Shown: one piece after another, positions 48,301 to 61,735 of the stretch
Position numbering within the stretch: the first letter of the stretch is position 1
How the letters are laid out: every line of letters begins with the position of its first letter
Source: Vitis vinifera
Lineage: Eukaryota; Streptophyta; Magnoliopsida; Vitales; Vitaceae
Direction of reading: 5' to 3'
Assembly (NCBI RefSeq): GCF_030704535.1
Contig: NC_081818.1
Location: forward strand, 1,873,001-1,937,000
DNA length: 64,000 nt
Position numbers and translations under genes: made by a program
Notes under the pieces: model-generated
Told to the model about the DNA's origin: nothing
What the model saw: only the letters and a program-made list of their open reading frames with translations
The model's database searches: none

Positions 48301-51300
48301 TTTGTATAATCCACAATTCCAGTCATCCCTACAGAAAAATTTAAGGCAATTATTAAAACCCTTGAAAAAAATTTTGCCAAGGAAAATAGTTTCATCTATT
48401 TCACACATCCAACAGAAGAAACTTCAAAGTCAAATGAAAATAATAATAATAATAATAATCATCTTATTTTAATCAACATGTCATGTGGCAGAGTAACAAC
48501 TAGAATAGCATAAGCTTATTATGGACACTAAAAAGGTTAAATAGATCTTCAAAACTTCTTTCTTTGGTGTTTTTTTCCCCCTTGTTGGCCAGGTCATGAA
48601 CGAACTTATCCAAATGCAATATTAGGGAAGGGAAGATGAAGAATTTGAAGACTAAAATATGAAGAATTTGAAGACAAACTATGGAGGAACACCTCAATTC
48701 ATTCTGTGATACCTTCCTTTACAATGAATGAAAGCATAAATAAATAGCCTACAGATATGAGACAATTCCGGAATGGTACACTATCACCGGAGGGAATTTC
48801 CCTTACATGGAAAGTGAATAAACTCTTACATGGGAAGTGAATAAACTACTCTTACATGGAAAGTGAATAAACTACCTTGCTAGAATTACTCCTAAATCAA
48901 TTATAATAAAGGCTGTACATTACACTAATTCAGGGAAGTAAACAGAGGATGCTAAATATGGGGAGGAACATGCACAGGCAGGAAGGCGACGTGGGCTTGA
49001 TTTCCAACAAGAGATGTAATGAAATTCATTTGCCATATATACTTGAGGAGTTTGCTTTTCTTGAACAACAATCTGTACAAAGCTCATGCCTTTTATTAGG
49101 CACAAACCAAAAGTTCTGATGATGTAGTGTGGAACCTTTTTTTTCAAGTAGGCAAATGTAGTGTGGAACTTGAAAAGATACAAATCTCAATGCTCAAAAG
49201 TCTAATGAAGAAGCAATGGCATCCAGAAAGATATCAACATTTTATTTATAGACTAGATTATAAAGCTCCAATTCTTGATAAACAAGTAACCAAAGTAATT
49301 GCCAATAAGTCATCAATGACATTAACAGTTGGACAAATAAATGTCCAGGTAATGTATCTGCAATATAGCAGGATATCACATTGCATTGGATCTCTATTCA
49401 GCATCTATTTCCAGAGGACATGCTTAAATAGGAATATAGATATAGAGCAGCAATTTTTCAGTCAGATCCCTCTATTCCTCCTTGATCAGGGGAGTTAAAG
49501 AGCCTTTCCCCTACGAGTGTATTGTAGAGCACAAGGGCACTAACAAAGGTTGGTTTCTTTGCCTCAGAAGCAACTTGGGGCAAAATCCTTACTCTTGATC
49601 AGCTAAAAATGAGGAGTTGGGCCATGCTTTGGAACAAGGTATAAGCAAATATATATATTTTTTTAATGGATAAAGAAAGCAAATATTATAAAGAGTGACA
49701 ACAAAAAAGTGCCCCAAAGTACACAGGGAGTATACAAAGGACGCCTAAAAGCGCCACCAAAAAAAAAGAGAGGGACAACAAAAAACGACACCCTCTCGAC
49801 AAGAGCCCAACCAATCCACAAAATCAACAATAGAAGAAAGGCTAAGAGCTACAAATAATTTGGACCACACCCAAAGATTTCAAAGAAAAGAAAGTTTAAT
49901 CCCTTGTACAGAATGCTCATTGTTTTCTAATGCCAAACTGTTTCTTTCCTTCCAAATTATCCCAAAAAGGCACAGAAGGGCAGCCCACCACATCTTTTCC
50001 CTTTTTTACCCATTAAGGAGTAGTGCCAACTTCAAAGCACCCCTCTTACTGATGAGGGAAACACCCATGACACACCAAACAAAGAATACAAAAGATCCCA
50101 TAAAACCCTTGTCTTGTCATAATGAATGAGGATGTGATTAATGGATTATTCCTTCGTGGCGAAGGAAATATTTGTTTGCCAAAGACCCCTCTCTCCTCTC
50201 AATGTGATCCAAAGTTAAAACCTTATTTCAACTAGCCTCCCATGCAAAGAAGCCCATCCTCGATGGCACCCAATAATTCCCAATAATACCTGCTAGAAAA
50301 GTAGTTTAACTTCCTAACTCCTAGTCCAGATCACTTTGTCTTCCTCATCCTTACACACCCTCCTTCCTTACAATCTCAAGAGCAAACACTCCATAAGATC
50401 CATCTTCTAATCATTGAACCGCCTAGAGAAGCGAGGTGCCAAATGACCACCAACATTTGATGAGTTCCAAACATCCTCCACCCAAGCCTCCTTGGAAATA
50501 GCTAAAGCAAATAAATAGGGGAAAGAAATGCTTAGCATTTCATCACTACACCACTTGTCCTTCCAAACTTTCACTCTCCTCCCATTACCCATTAAAAAAG
50601 CAACTCTGCTACTCAAAATATCTCAATCCTTCCTAATGGGTTTCCATAATCATAATCTATACACATCTCTCACTTTGCAGGAGCACCGCCCTCGTTCTTC
50701 CCCATATTTTCTGCTCATTTTCTCAACAAAACACAACTCCATTTGCAAAGCAAAGCTCTATTGAGCGACAAAAGATTCCTCAACTCCCAAACCACCCTTT
50801 CTTTTGTCTGATAGCCCACCTTATTAAATGTGGCTTCCACTCAAGGGCCCCTCCTTCCCAGAGAAACTCAATTACGAATTGCTCCAGCCTCGACTATCCT
50901 CGGGATGCAAAATAAGGACATAAAATAGATAGGCATGTTAAAAAGAGAGTGATATAGATGAAGGTACGTCTCTTGCCTTTGGAAATATATTGTCTTTTCC
51001 ATAACGCTAGTCTTTTGTGAAACCTCTCCTCCATATCGTCCTAAGGAATTTAAACCTTGCAAGCAAACTCTTGAGCTAGCTCTTCTAAGTTCTCCACTCT
51101 CCCCGCTAGAATTACTTCGCTCTTTTCCAAATTAACTTTCAACCCTGATATGAATTCAAACCACATAAGCAACCAACACAAGTCAACGGGTCCTAAGAAG
51201 GCTCACAAAAAACTGAAGTGTCATCAACAAACAACAAATGAGAGACTTCCACCCCCTCCCCACCTTTGCCTCTCACTCGCCAACCCAACACGAAACCATC

Positions 51301-54300
51301 GACCTTAGCCCTCTTAAACAAACAACTAAGGACCTCCATGACAATCACAAATAAATAAGGGAGAGTGTCCGCCTTACCTCAAACCTCGAAGCTTTGAAAG
51401 AAGATCCATGCAGAACTGTTAACAAAAAGGACAGAACAGCTCACAAAGGAAATACGCCAATTGATCCACTTATCTTCATCAAAACCCATGTTTTTTAGCA
51501 CCAAAAGTAAGAAACTCCAATTAACGTGATTGTAAGCCTTCTCAATACCAAGCTTATAGATTAAACCACAGTCATTGCTTTTTAGTAACAAGTCAATAGC
51601 CTCATTAGCAATCAAAGATGCATCTAGAATTGGCCTTCCCTCCACAAAAGCCTTTTAGGAAAAAGACACCACCTTCTTTAGTCTATTAGCTAACAACTTG
51701 TGAAGGCTACTTACCAAACTTATAAGCTTAAAGTCCTTAAGGTCTTCCGTTCCCCCTTTCTTAGGAATTAGCATTAGAAAAGAAGCATCCAAACTCTTTA
51801 CAAATCTTTCATGCTCTCATCCTTCACAAAACCCCAACTAAGTTGCCTAACTACCAAAACAGGTATTTTGTGGATACTTTCTCTCATGGGAGTGGTTTAG
51901 GTGATGTATTTTTCATTTAGAAAAGCCTTTTGGGTTGACATGGCTCTTTCATGGGGTAGAAACGGAAAAAAGTTTAGAGGGCTATACCTTTGTGTTTGTT
52001 CTAGATTCTTTCAAAGAAAAAAAAAAACAAAATGGCTTTTAATGATGCTGAGAAGTTGGACCAAAAAATTAAATCCGATTTTTTGTATACTTTTGTGGAT
52101 TGGATTAGTGTGTACATAGAGGATCACTCAATGACTAATAGATTTTCTAGATTAGTTGAGCTTTATCATGTAAGGAAAGGGATTTTTTGTTTATCTCATT
52201 TTCGCTTAAACTAGGTGTCCATTGACTGCGTCATGTCTATGTTGGTGCGCCTCTTTCTAGGTGCTTTAAATATATTTTGTTATTCGCTTATAAAAAAAAA
52301 AGGATATAGATATGTCCCAAGATCCGCTATCCTTCACTTATCCAAATGTTAAAAGCTCAATTGTTAATTCTTGCTTTGCAAAGTCGCCCTCCCTTCTCAT
52401 TGACTTACATCAATATTGTTGCCCTTTCAAGCAGGTCAATGACCTTCAATGTATATTCCAAGAGATTGTCGCAAGTTTACAATTAAGTCCCTTTACAATG
52501 TTTTGGAACCAAAGTTGGGTAGGTATTTTCCAATGAGGGACATTTGGATTTCTTGGGTCAGCCCAAAGTTAGTGTTTTTATGTGAGAGACAATGTGGGTA
52601 AAGTTCTAACTTTGGATCAAGTTCAAAGATGAGGTTGGTCTTTAGCAAATCGATGTTTCTCATGCCTTGAACATGAAGAATCCATAGATCATTTGTTGAT
52701 CCATTGTGAAACAAGAAGGATTTTATGGGAACTGATTTTTGTACTTTTTGGAGTGTCTCGAGTGCTTTTTTGTCGGTTAGAGATACTTTGTTGGGTTAGC
52801 ATGGTTCTTTTGTAGGGAAAAAACACAAGAAGGTTTGGCAAGCAAGCCCTTTGTGCTTGTTTTGAATGGTGTGAAAGGCTAGGAACAACATTGCACTCGA
52901 TAATGAGGTTTTTTATATCCAAAAGCTAAAAAGGGAAGTAATTTGCTTTTTGTGGTCAGAGTCTAAGTTGTTTGTAGCTGATTACCCACTGACTATGGTA
53001 GGTTTTTTTGAATGGTTGGGTACTTGTTGAGGTTCTTTATGTTCTCTTTCGGTTGAGCCTTGGTGGAGAAGGGAGGTTTGTTTTCTTGTGGTTGGGTCAT
53101 TTTTCTGGCGGCTCTTTTTCTTTAATTTAAGTCTTTATTTATCAATATATATATATTCTAAGAGACTGCAAAGTATCATCCTGTCCTTCCCACCAATGAG
53201 GATTTAACAGATGTTGCCTTTGAATAACTCATTTGAACTATTCCCTCATTACATTAGTAGTTGCCATAGAAATGATCGACAAGGTAAAAAAATCTGCTCT
53301 ATTTTTTTCTTATCTTTACTCTGTCAAATGTGAACATATCACAAAGCACTCCATACTTAAATTCCTACCCAAGTTCACAGGATTCAGTTTGCTAATACTA
53401 TTTAGAATAAACAATCATGCTAAATAACAAAAACATCAAAGCTTATCAACTTACCTCCGCGACCACGGAACACTTGGGAGAAACAAACATCCCCAGCTCG
53501 ACGCATATGGTCCTAACAATTAAATATATAGTTATCAATACCCACTTAATTGAAAAGGACAACTTAGTTTGACAACAAAAAGGCGTTAGTGTGGATGCAA
53601 ACATATCATCATGGTGAAAAGTATTGTACTCAGCCTCAACTCTTGCCACAGGAAGCAAAAGCAATATACATTACACAGACGTACAAATAAATACACATGT
53701 ACATAAATACATAAATACATAAAAATATACATACATAAAAATTATATATATGTATGTATGTTAGCATTTACTCGTATGTGTGTGTGCATGTATAAAAATA
53801 CGAAACTACTAAGTATCACATGCATGGCTCACCTTTAGATCTTGCCAGGAAGCAGAATAAGGTAATCCAGTAACCAATACTGCATAATGTAGCAATACAA
53901 GTCAATTTCTAACCACATTGAATGTGATGAGAAAAGCAAGAGTAAATCAGAGGTATGCACCTCGATATTCAGAGTGCCGTGAAAGTCCACCACGGCTACT
54001 GCTACTGTAACTGCTATAGTGGTCCACTGATGATGACTGTCCTCTCCCACCATGAGCAAGTTCGACCTACAAAAACATAAAATGAAGGAAGGTAAATAAC
54101 TAAACAGACAAAGCAATAAAATGTGTTAATACTATTCAAAACTAAAACAAAAAATGAAAGGCATAAAAAGAAACAGGAATGGGAATTTACTCGCAGTCGA
54201 TGTCCATCAAAATTATACCCATCCCGACCATAAATAGCATCTTCGGCATCACGAGCATCTTCGAACTTCAATACATAGATGTGGTATAAGAGAATTACAT

Positions 54301-57300
54301 GAGGCAATAAACAAAACATGAGAAACAAATACTAATTGTAAGTTATCAATACTTAAATAAAACCACGAAGCAGGGATGACCATTTCTGTCAAATCTGTTC
54401 AACCAACTCCACACACTCCGGATATAAACCAGGTTGGAAATATATTTCTTTATCCTTTCAAGTTTGGATCCATATTGTTCAAATTTAAAATTTTCCAGAC
54501 CAATTCTGCTTTAGCCAATCAATATAAGTCAACATGATTTTCAGGAATAACACACTACAACATATAATTAACGTCATTTAACTACAATAGAATACAAAAA
54601 ACAAATACATAAATTGCTTTATATAATTACACATTAGAAAATGGTGTACTTCTATGTAATTTGGAAAAAATGGGCCAAGTTTGGGCTGTTAAAATCTAAA
54701 CCGAGTGATTGGGTCATCCATTATTCTCTGAAAATGAAAAATTGGTTACGGCTGTGATTAGGTCAGACAAGATGATCTGATGCTTGATCATTTTTATGAT
54801 CTGGAATATACCTGAACCCCAAATGTGACAACCCAAACAGGAAGGCACAAATTTATTTCTCTGTACTCGTGTAAGTTTCATGTTAGTTGTGATATCTCAA
54901 CTCACCTCAACAAAAGCATAGCCTGGTGGTCTTGGAGGGATCTTCAAATCAATGTCAACAATGGGCCCATACTACAAAAGAGAACCAATTAGATAAACAA
55001 TGATTTGCAAAGAAAGAAAAATGAAGTTCAATCAGCAATTACCCCTCATAACTAAAGAATTTGAACCATATATTAACCCATGCTAACCACATTGTCAATT
55101 TCAATGAGCAAAACCATGATCCTCATATGTGCTCTCTCCCCACTAAGATCTCAAAGAAACCCATAGCTTATACTGGTCAGAATAGAATTTCTCAGTTCAC
55201 CCCACTACACCAAGAAATAAAATCCTTGTATTCTAACCCAAAAAGGATGGATTTTTTTTGTTTTTTGATAGGCAAAGAGAAAATACATTAACAGTGCCTA
55301 AAAAGAGGGCACACCAAAATTTGCACTTAAATGTGAAAAAAGGAAACCAAAAAAACTCTCTCCCTTCAGTTGAAGCTAAGCCAATCAACAAAGCCTATCA
55401 TTCTAACCCATATTCGAAAGGTTAATGATCAACTTGCATTCTAACCCATTCCAAAAAAGACTCATAAAAGCAAATTTGAATGCTTGGTCCAACTGGTCCA
55501 CATCTTTGAAAGATCTCTTATTTCTTTCCTTCTGAACAATCTAAAACACACACAAGAGGGCTAACCTCCAAGCCTTTTTCTATACCTTTTCTATAAAGGA
55601 TCAATGCCAACTAAGAAGGGTTCCTCTCATTATAGCGTGCAACAGCCAAACCACTCCAAACAGCAAAAAATTTGTTGCCATAGGATGCTTACTTTAGGGC
55701 AACAAATGAGGAGGTGATCAGTTGATTTTTCATCCATTTTGCACATAAAACAACGGACAAGCTGGTGGATCATATCCATTACCATTACTTTATAATAATT
55801 TTTTAGAAGGGAACTTCATTGAAAGTCCATATGAATGTATAATAATATTTAGAGAACTAAACAAGAAAGGGTAAAAAACAACCACTAAGAGTCACCCAGA
55901 AAGGTGGCTATAACTCAATCAGGATCAGGGTTTCCTTGAGCCTCCGCTGTTTTCAAGTCTGTGCATCTGGGCCTATGTGCAATATCAAGCTAGGTCCTTT
56001 ACTCTGCATGCATATTTGCACTTTACTTAGTGTGAACTTGGTTTAGGAAAGGAACTTAGCATTGGACCAGCTTAAAAGGAGGGGATGGAAGTTGCTAAAT
56101 GGATGTCATATATGTAAAGAAGAAGAAGAAGAAGAAATAATTGACCGTATCCTCCTTTATTTGCTTAAAGGCAGTCATCTTGTGGCGGTTGATTTACGTC
56201 CTATGGATCCTTTGTTAGGAAGAGGAGGAAGAAAGTTTGAAGAGTTGTTCCTTTATACTTATTTTGGACCTTATGGAAGGAGAGAAATAAAAGGGTGTTT
56301 GAAATTTCTGAAAAAGCAAATCAAACAATCAAACAATCCTTCCTTTATAATTTTTGGGAGTGAGTTAGAATATACACGAGAGATTTCTCAATGGCCATGG
56401 TGGACTTCATTGACCAGCTGAGCTCTGAATAAGGAGAGAGGGTTGCTTTTTGTCTCTCTTTTTTGTCTAACCTTTTAGCACCTTTGTATATGTCATTATG
56501 CTTTAGTCCACCCTTTTGTTTGGCATTTCTAATATATTTTCTATTTGCCTATTAAAAAAAAGGGCGGGCAGCCTGAAAGTTGAAGGAAATGTGAAATTTG
56601 TGCCTTTTCTGGTATTGTAATCATGGTTGTGCACCTCCCTTTACCTTACTGCAGTGACATTCCATTATACCAATAACATATGTTTCCTAGAATGATGCTC
56701 ACTGCACTCATTGGCGCTTATTGCTTGGTTCAATGTTGCCCATGTGCATGTTTTTGTTGTGTGATATATCGTTGCATTTTCTGTTGCAATTTGGACCAAT
56801 TCAAACCATAAAAAATACTTCCATCACATTCTTCCAGAAAAACTGTATAAGTGGAGCTGTATGTCATATTTTTTTTCTTCCACTTACTAATAATATTTCC
56901 CTTCCAACCACTAAATGTGCCATAATTGACTCTAAAAGCACTTAACAAATACCAAAAGTTCAAAACAACGTCAGCCATAAACTCCATCCTATCCCACAAT
57001 AGATAAGTAAAGGGTTGAGTAATTCCTTGTTTCTTGCTTACAGTGACAACACCAACTGGCTGATATCATCCTTTGATGTAAGACAATCCAAAGTGGGAAT
57101 CTTTCCTCATACTGCTCCCAGACAAAGGAAAGTTCCTGAGGGGAAAGTGATTCTCAAACCCTTCGATGTTGAAAGAAAACAACACCACATTCCAAACTCG
57201 GTCTTATAGTATGATTTCACAAGGAATCTTCCATCATTAACTTACTTATATACCATCTCATTCTTCAGCAAAATCACTTTTGGAGACAAGACAACAATAA

Positions 57301-58965
57301 ATTCTATTATTCCCAACCCCCAATCATAGAAACTACTAACAAAGAAATTTTAACTATTATTATTATTGTATGAAATATTTAGTGGCTATGGTTGAATATA
57401 CATGGTTTTCCAAGACTTTTTTTTTCATTGGAAGAACATGGCATGAAGTTCTTGCTCTCTAGTGAGGAAAGAAGTTCCAAACAAATACATAATTCTAACT
57501 AGTAACTGCATATAGCACCCAAAACATTAAATAAAATAACATCTCTGATAACAAGTGGCAGTGAAACAAGATTTTCACTTTATAATATGTTTGCATTATG
57601 TGGTGTTCACCATTACTATACCAATGAAATGATAGATAGATGAAAAATGAAAATAAGGACCTCAATAGAAGTCAAAACACTATAAAATTCATAAGATGAC
57701 CACAAACAGAAGTGGATGACAATTTAAACTGGTGAACAGAATAAACCCATAGTTACTGGTTTGGAAAACCAGTACAGGAATTAGATGATTATGACGTAGG
57801 AAACATGGCTTCACCTTTGAAATAAAAATAGTAAAAGAAAAATGGTTTTGGTGATTTTAAATAAAGTGAATAACCTATTAGAAAGCAGGAATCCAAAGTT
57901 TAATAACTTATAATTAAACTTTACAACAGCAACTACTTATAACAGTCATAATAATTTCCATGCAGGAAGAATTGAAGATAGTTAATAGTAGAAAGAAAAG
58001 ACATCAATTAAGTTGGATATATTATTAATAAGAATAATTTTTTTAAAAAAGATAGTTATTAGCTTTAAATTTATTTATTTTTGCATACATTAATTGAAAT
58101 TAATAGACTTATATAGAAATCAAGTTTAATTTATTTTTTTCTGAATAAATGAAGTTAGATTAATGTGCATTTCTTAAGTTTTAATTTATCTTCCCATTTA
58201 TCATATATAGAAGCTGGAATTGATTTACCTCAAAAGATATGAAAATATTTTAATGACATTTTTTTTATTTGAGAGGCAAATATAAGGATATGTTTGCCAT
58301 TTGAATTAATACGAAGCCCTTTTCTAGGAATTGCTTTAGCAAATCCATGTCCATAGATGGGTTTCCAACCCCCATCTTTCACAGGTTTTGCGACCTCATT
58401 AGAATTCCAAAATAGAGTCTAAGCATTAACCAAGGATGGGTGGAAATTGGGCAGAATGGAATGCAACGGTCACTCAATTCAGTAAACCAAACACAGCCTA
58501 AATTCAACAAAATGGGAAGCAACAGTTTGTTTCAAAGATTGTTTCAGATAAAGATGGACAATCTGAAGCGTTTTCAGTATACTAGCCTGCCATATAGAAG
58601 AAGAAATTTAAGAGTATGTTATCCAAAAATACATTAGCAAAGTTAATAATTTTTAGATCATAAGAATTTTACACAATGATTCACCTGTAAATTAATCCAT
58701 TACTACCTAATGTTTCATCAAAACACAATTCCTAGCTCATATTTTGACCCAGGTGTTATGTAAAACATAACAAGAGCAACAATTCAAGCAGAAAAATATA
58801 CTTTACAAGAAAGACATCTCAACTGTGTGTATCAACAGGCATGACATATAATGCAAGTATCAACCGGCATCTAGTTACCTTGTAAAACAGATCTTCTACT
58901 TCTCTCTCACGAATATCACCAGGAAGATTGCCAACATAGACAGTGCGGCTAGAACGGCTACTCAT
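45376..58965 (-). CDS. SR34-like: SF2/ASF-type serine/arginine-rich splicing factor (SR34/SR30-like)
   Basis: Twelve coding exons on the minus strand: 58879-58965, 54906-54971, 54191-54265, 53961-54066, 53833-53879, 53455-53512, 48279-48328, 48064-48120, 47828-47985, 45795-45828, 45587-45670, 45376-45420, 288 residues. SR proteins bind exonic enhancers and recruit U1 and U2AF; they act in nuclear speckles. RRM1 (about 7-80) has RNP2 VYVGNL and RNP1 GYAFVEF. RRM2 (about 112-182) has the class signature SWQDLKDHM (122-130), which defines SF2/ASF-type proteins. The RS region begins near 190 ([20 protein letters not shown]) and ends SRSD. There is no glycine hinge, so it is closer to SR30/SR34A than to canonical SR34. 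The introns after exons 1 and 6 are 3.9 and 5.1 kb; long introns with alternative splicing are common in plant SR genes. The last intron contains a 55-bp duplication. Confidence 0.93.
45471..45580. repeat. Exact 55-bp tandem duplication in the last SR intron
   Basis: The units at 45471-45525 and 45526-45580 appear identical. On the transcribed (minus) strand each copy carries pyrimidine-rich text with CTCCTTTTAG and TTCTTCAG, both potential 3' splice signals. Together they are two thirds of the 166-bp intron. Confidence 0.9.
49440..49640 (+). mobile_element. LINE 3' fragment (zf-RVT region)
   Basis: Plus strand encodes [20 protein letters not shown], which fits the RNase-like/zf-RVT segment of plant LINEs. 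It is truncated on both sides. Confidence 0.65.
49650..51870 (-). mobile_element. 5'-truncated LINE with reverse transcriptase remnants
   Basis: Minus strand reads [20 protein letters not shown] and [17 protein letters not shown] (reverse transcriptase; about 51379-51645), and farther downstream [14 protein letters not shown] (about 50407-50616). The 3' end lies near 49650 with an A/T tail. Numerous stops and frame changes occur, and the 5' part is missing. Confidence 0.82.
51890..52305 (+). mobile_element. LINE 3' terminal fragment with poly(A)
   Basis: [14 protein letters not shown] and the A-rich tail near 52290-52300 fit the C-terminal end and 3' tail of a plant LINE, in the opposite orientation to its neighbour. 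Confidence 0.55.
52560..53160 (+). mobile_element. LINE 3' fragment (zf-RVT)
   Basis: Plus strand reads LTLDQVQR then [18 protein letters not shown], a zf-RVT Cys motif, and ends in an A/T-rich tail near 53150. Frame breaks are present. Confidence 0.7.
55250..55790 (-). mobile_element. LINE 3' fragment (zf-RVT), minus orientation
   Basis: Minus strand encodes [20 protein letters not shown], the C/H zinc motif of plant LINEs, and ends toward 55250 with a TTTTGATAGGCAAA tail typical of this group. Confidence 0.7.
56040..56570 (+). mobile_element. LINE 3' fragment (zf-RVT), plus orientation
   Basis: [19 protein letters not shown] is the zf-RVT start; a (GAA)n expansion encodes a Glu run where the second half of the motif should begin. 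It ends in an A-rich tail near 56555-56562. Confidence 0.7.
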
Positions 58966-58971
58966 TTTTGC

Positions 58972-59638
58972 CTGAGACCATCATAAGATTTGATTAAAAA
59001 AATGATTGTGATGGGATCAAATACGTGCAATGAAATCGCCAAAATTAAACCCATGCCATGAATTCGGAAAGGCATAACCCGCCAAAGGCACCATCAAATA
59101 GCTACAATTTAGGGCCCCCTTGTATTTTATTTTTTTAAACGTGGTTCTTTTTCAAAGAAAAAAAATATACAAAAGAAGAAATAAAACCCTTGATTGCTGC
59201 ATGTAATTCGAAAAAAACATTGAATTGAGAGGAACAAATCATAAATTAAAAAAGAAAAAAAAATATTTCTACTCCAAAAAAAAAAGGTGTTTTTATCTGT
59301 TTTGAGTAATTAAAAAAACAGATTTTGACTGTGATTCCCAAACAAGTTGCTGTTTTCAGCAATTTTGAAGTGAACAGAAAATGCTAGAACAAATACAAAC
59401 ATGCCCTAGGTCAACAACAAACTCCATAATTTTGATTGATAAAACATAATTAATACCAAAAAACGAAACAAAACATACAAATGAACGTTATCAAAACGCT
59501 GATTGAATAGTCGACAAAGTGAATAATAACTAAAGAACAAATCAAACCAACGATAAAAATGTTTTGCATTACGCTAGCAGAAAAGAAAACGAAGGAAAAA
59601 CGATAAGAAATTAGAAATCCTACGACGGTAATTCGAAC
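58972..59638 (-). other. 5' UTR intron of the SR gene
   Basis: On the minus strand a donor (AAG/gttcg at 59638) and acceptor (ctcag/GCAAAAATG at 58972) bracket this stretch, so the 5' UTR is likely split with six bases before the ATG. It contains a MITE-like segment at about 59109-59409. Confidence 0.6.
59109..59409. mobile_element. MITE-like element in the SR 5' UTR intron
   Basis: TAGGGCCCCCTTGTATTT at the left and TAGGGCATGTTTGTATTT on the complement at the right are imperfect 18-bp inverted repeats (14 of 18). No clear TSD. Confidence 0.45.
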
Positions 59639-59731
59639 CTTATCTCCCTCGTATACCGTAAATTTTCAACTCTGATTTCTTGAGGTTTCCCAGCAAACAA
59701 ACAGACGGGTACACTCGAAGGTAAGAGAGGT

Positions 59732-59739
59732 TTATATAG
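59732..59739 (-). promoter_or_regulatory. TATA box of the SR gene
   Basis: TATATAAA on the minus strand, about 30 bp upstream of the inferred start of the 5' UTR near 59700. Confidence 0.7.
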
Positions 59740-60425
59740 GGGGAAAGGAAAGGTTATCGTGCTTCTCGGGTGTATGATTATATTTTGTGATTGAAACGCT
59801 GCGCTTCACATAGAGCCAAGTAGCCAACGAAACATACGACTCCAATTATTAAAAACTTCAATTTAGGCACTTTGACGTACTAATATTGAAAGTACTCCTT
59901 GTTGCCACGTAACACCTATCTTATTATTTTATTATTATTTTTTTATTCAGATATGTAATTTCATTTTTGAATTCTTTCGCACTTTTAAACTCCACAGTTT
60001 TAAATGTTGTTTATAATTTTATTTTATTTTATCTTATTTATTTATTTAACTTTATTATTTTAATATTATTAACTTATTTTTAAATAAAAAATATTTTTAA
60101 AATTTATTTTTATTAATATAATATTATACTCTTAAATTTAAATTCAATGAAGGTCCATTATAGCAATCTTACTACTATGAAAAAATAGGCTATATGTGTT
60201 CAATTTGGTGAAATTTTGAATTATATCATGCTATTTTGAAATATGTTGGTGTTTTTATAGTAATCAAAAGAGTAAGGAATTGAGTCAAGTATTCAATCTA
60301 ATGATGTTGAGCATATTTCTCATCTCTTCTTTTAAGAAATAAATAATTTGTTTTTTTGCAAAGTTGTACTAAATTTCACATGTGACAATTTTGTCAAAAG
60401 AATTATTAGATCGTTCCACCATAAA

Positions 60426-60540
60426 AAATAATTAATTAAACTCTATTAAATTTGACTTTTAATTGATCATTTATCAAAATAGAAAAAATAATTAATTAAA
60501 CTCCGTTAAATTTGACTTTTAATTGATCATTTATCAAATA
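60426..60540. repeat. 60-bp tandem doublet only in copy A
   Basis: AAAAAATAATTAATTAAACT recurs after exactly 60 bp, followed by AATTTGACTTTTAATTGATC in both units. Copy B has only one such unit (near 62830-62890). Confidence 0.85.
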
Positions 60541-60629
60541 AAGATTTTGGTTATTGAATGAGAGGGAGTAATTAACATTCTTATTTATGTTAAACTAAAA
60601 ATGTATGCAATTTAAATTTCATAGTTTAA

Positions 60630-60901
60630 GGTGTTGTTTGTTTTTTTACTTAATTTTAAATAGAACTTTAATGCTTAATAATGTTAAGTATTAGACTGTT
60701 TGTTTTTATAATATTTTATTTCTATTAAGCATTAAAAGGTAAAGAAAAATCAGCATATTATTTTTTTTGTTTAAAAAAAGTCAAATATTTTGACTTTTTC
60801 TATTCAGCAAAAAGTTTATAATAAGTCAGTGAAAAATATAAAAATAAACGAAATCTAAAAGTAAATTACCTTTAGCAAAAAGTTAAAAAAAACCAACACC
60901 C
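60630..60901. mobile_element. 272-bp MITE inserted in copy A
   Basis: Ends are GGTGTTGTTTGTTTTTTTA and, on the complement, GGGTGTTGGTTTTTTTTAAC. It is flanked by TTTAA at 60625-60629 and 60902-60906. Copy B at the equivalent site reads AATAGTCTAATATTATTT without it, giving a natural empty site. The interior is AT-rich and non-coding. Superfamily open (hAT or PIF/Harbinger-like). Confidence 0.78.
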
Positions 60902-61735
60902 TTTAATATTATTTTAATTATCTTTTCTTTAAATATTATACTATTTTTATTTATAAATTAATTAATAATCTTAAAATAATAAAATTACATAAAATAAAAT
61001 AAAAATCATCTAAAAATGTGAAGTTAAAAGTTCAAGAAATTCAAAAAATGAAATGGTTTCAATTCAAAAGTGAAACAATGAGATGCATTTGTCAAATGAA
61101 GTTACAATCCAAAAAATAAATAAAATTAATGAGATGGCTCCTATAGGCTTTATTTTTTATTTTTTATTTTTTTATAAAAAAAGAAGGGTAATTTTGGCTT
61201 GAAACTGAGGTATTGCTTCCGTTTTGGTTGGATAGTTGTTAGCTTATGATGTTGAAGGTGGAAACCTAAGTTGGAGTCCTAATAGATTTTGTATTTTAAA
61301 AACTATTTATTATCTTTTAAAATATTTTTATGAATAAAAAAATATTTATATTTTTTCAAAGTCTTATAAAACTGAAATCTATTTCATCGGCCAAGTATGA
61401 ACAACCTTGAAAATCCCCTTTTATTTTAAAAATACAAATAAATCGCTTGGATAATATTTTCAAAAGTTGGTTTTATAACCATTAGTTGATATAAGCAAGC
61501 TTTTTTTGCTACTAAAAAAACTAAAGAATTTTATATTTTATAAAATTTAAATGTAATTTTAATTACTTTTAAAAAAAATTCAAATATATTGTATCTACGT
61601 GTTTGAGTTGAAATAGGAGTTTATTTACTTTTTCAAACATACTTATATATATCTATCAAGTTTTTCAAGCGTTGTTTATAATGTTAAGTAAAAATAAAAA
61701 AATAAAAATAATAAATTTGGAAATAAAGATAAGGA

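Larger units (their letters stand above)
48329..53454. other. 5.1-kb SR intron 6 packed with LINE fragments
   Basis: The intron holds at least four fragments of non-LTR retrotransposons in both orientations, listed separately. None is intact. No host exon was seen inside. Confidence 0.8.
54972..58878. other. 3.9-kb SR intron 1 (coding) with LINE fragments
   Basis: Two LINE remnants lie at 55250-55790 and 56040-56570. The rest is A/T-rich with no visible gene. The short ORFs here are not supported by homology. Confidence 0.6.
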
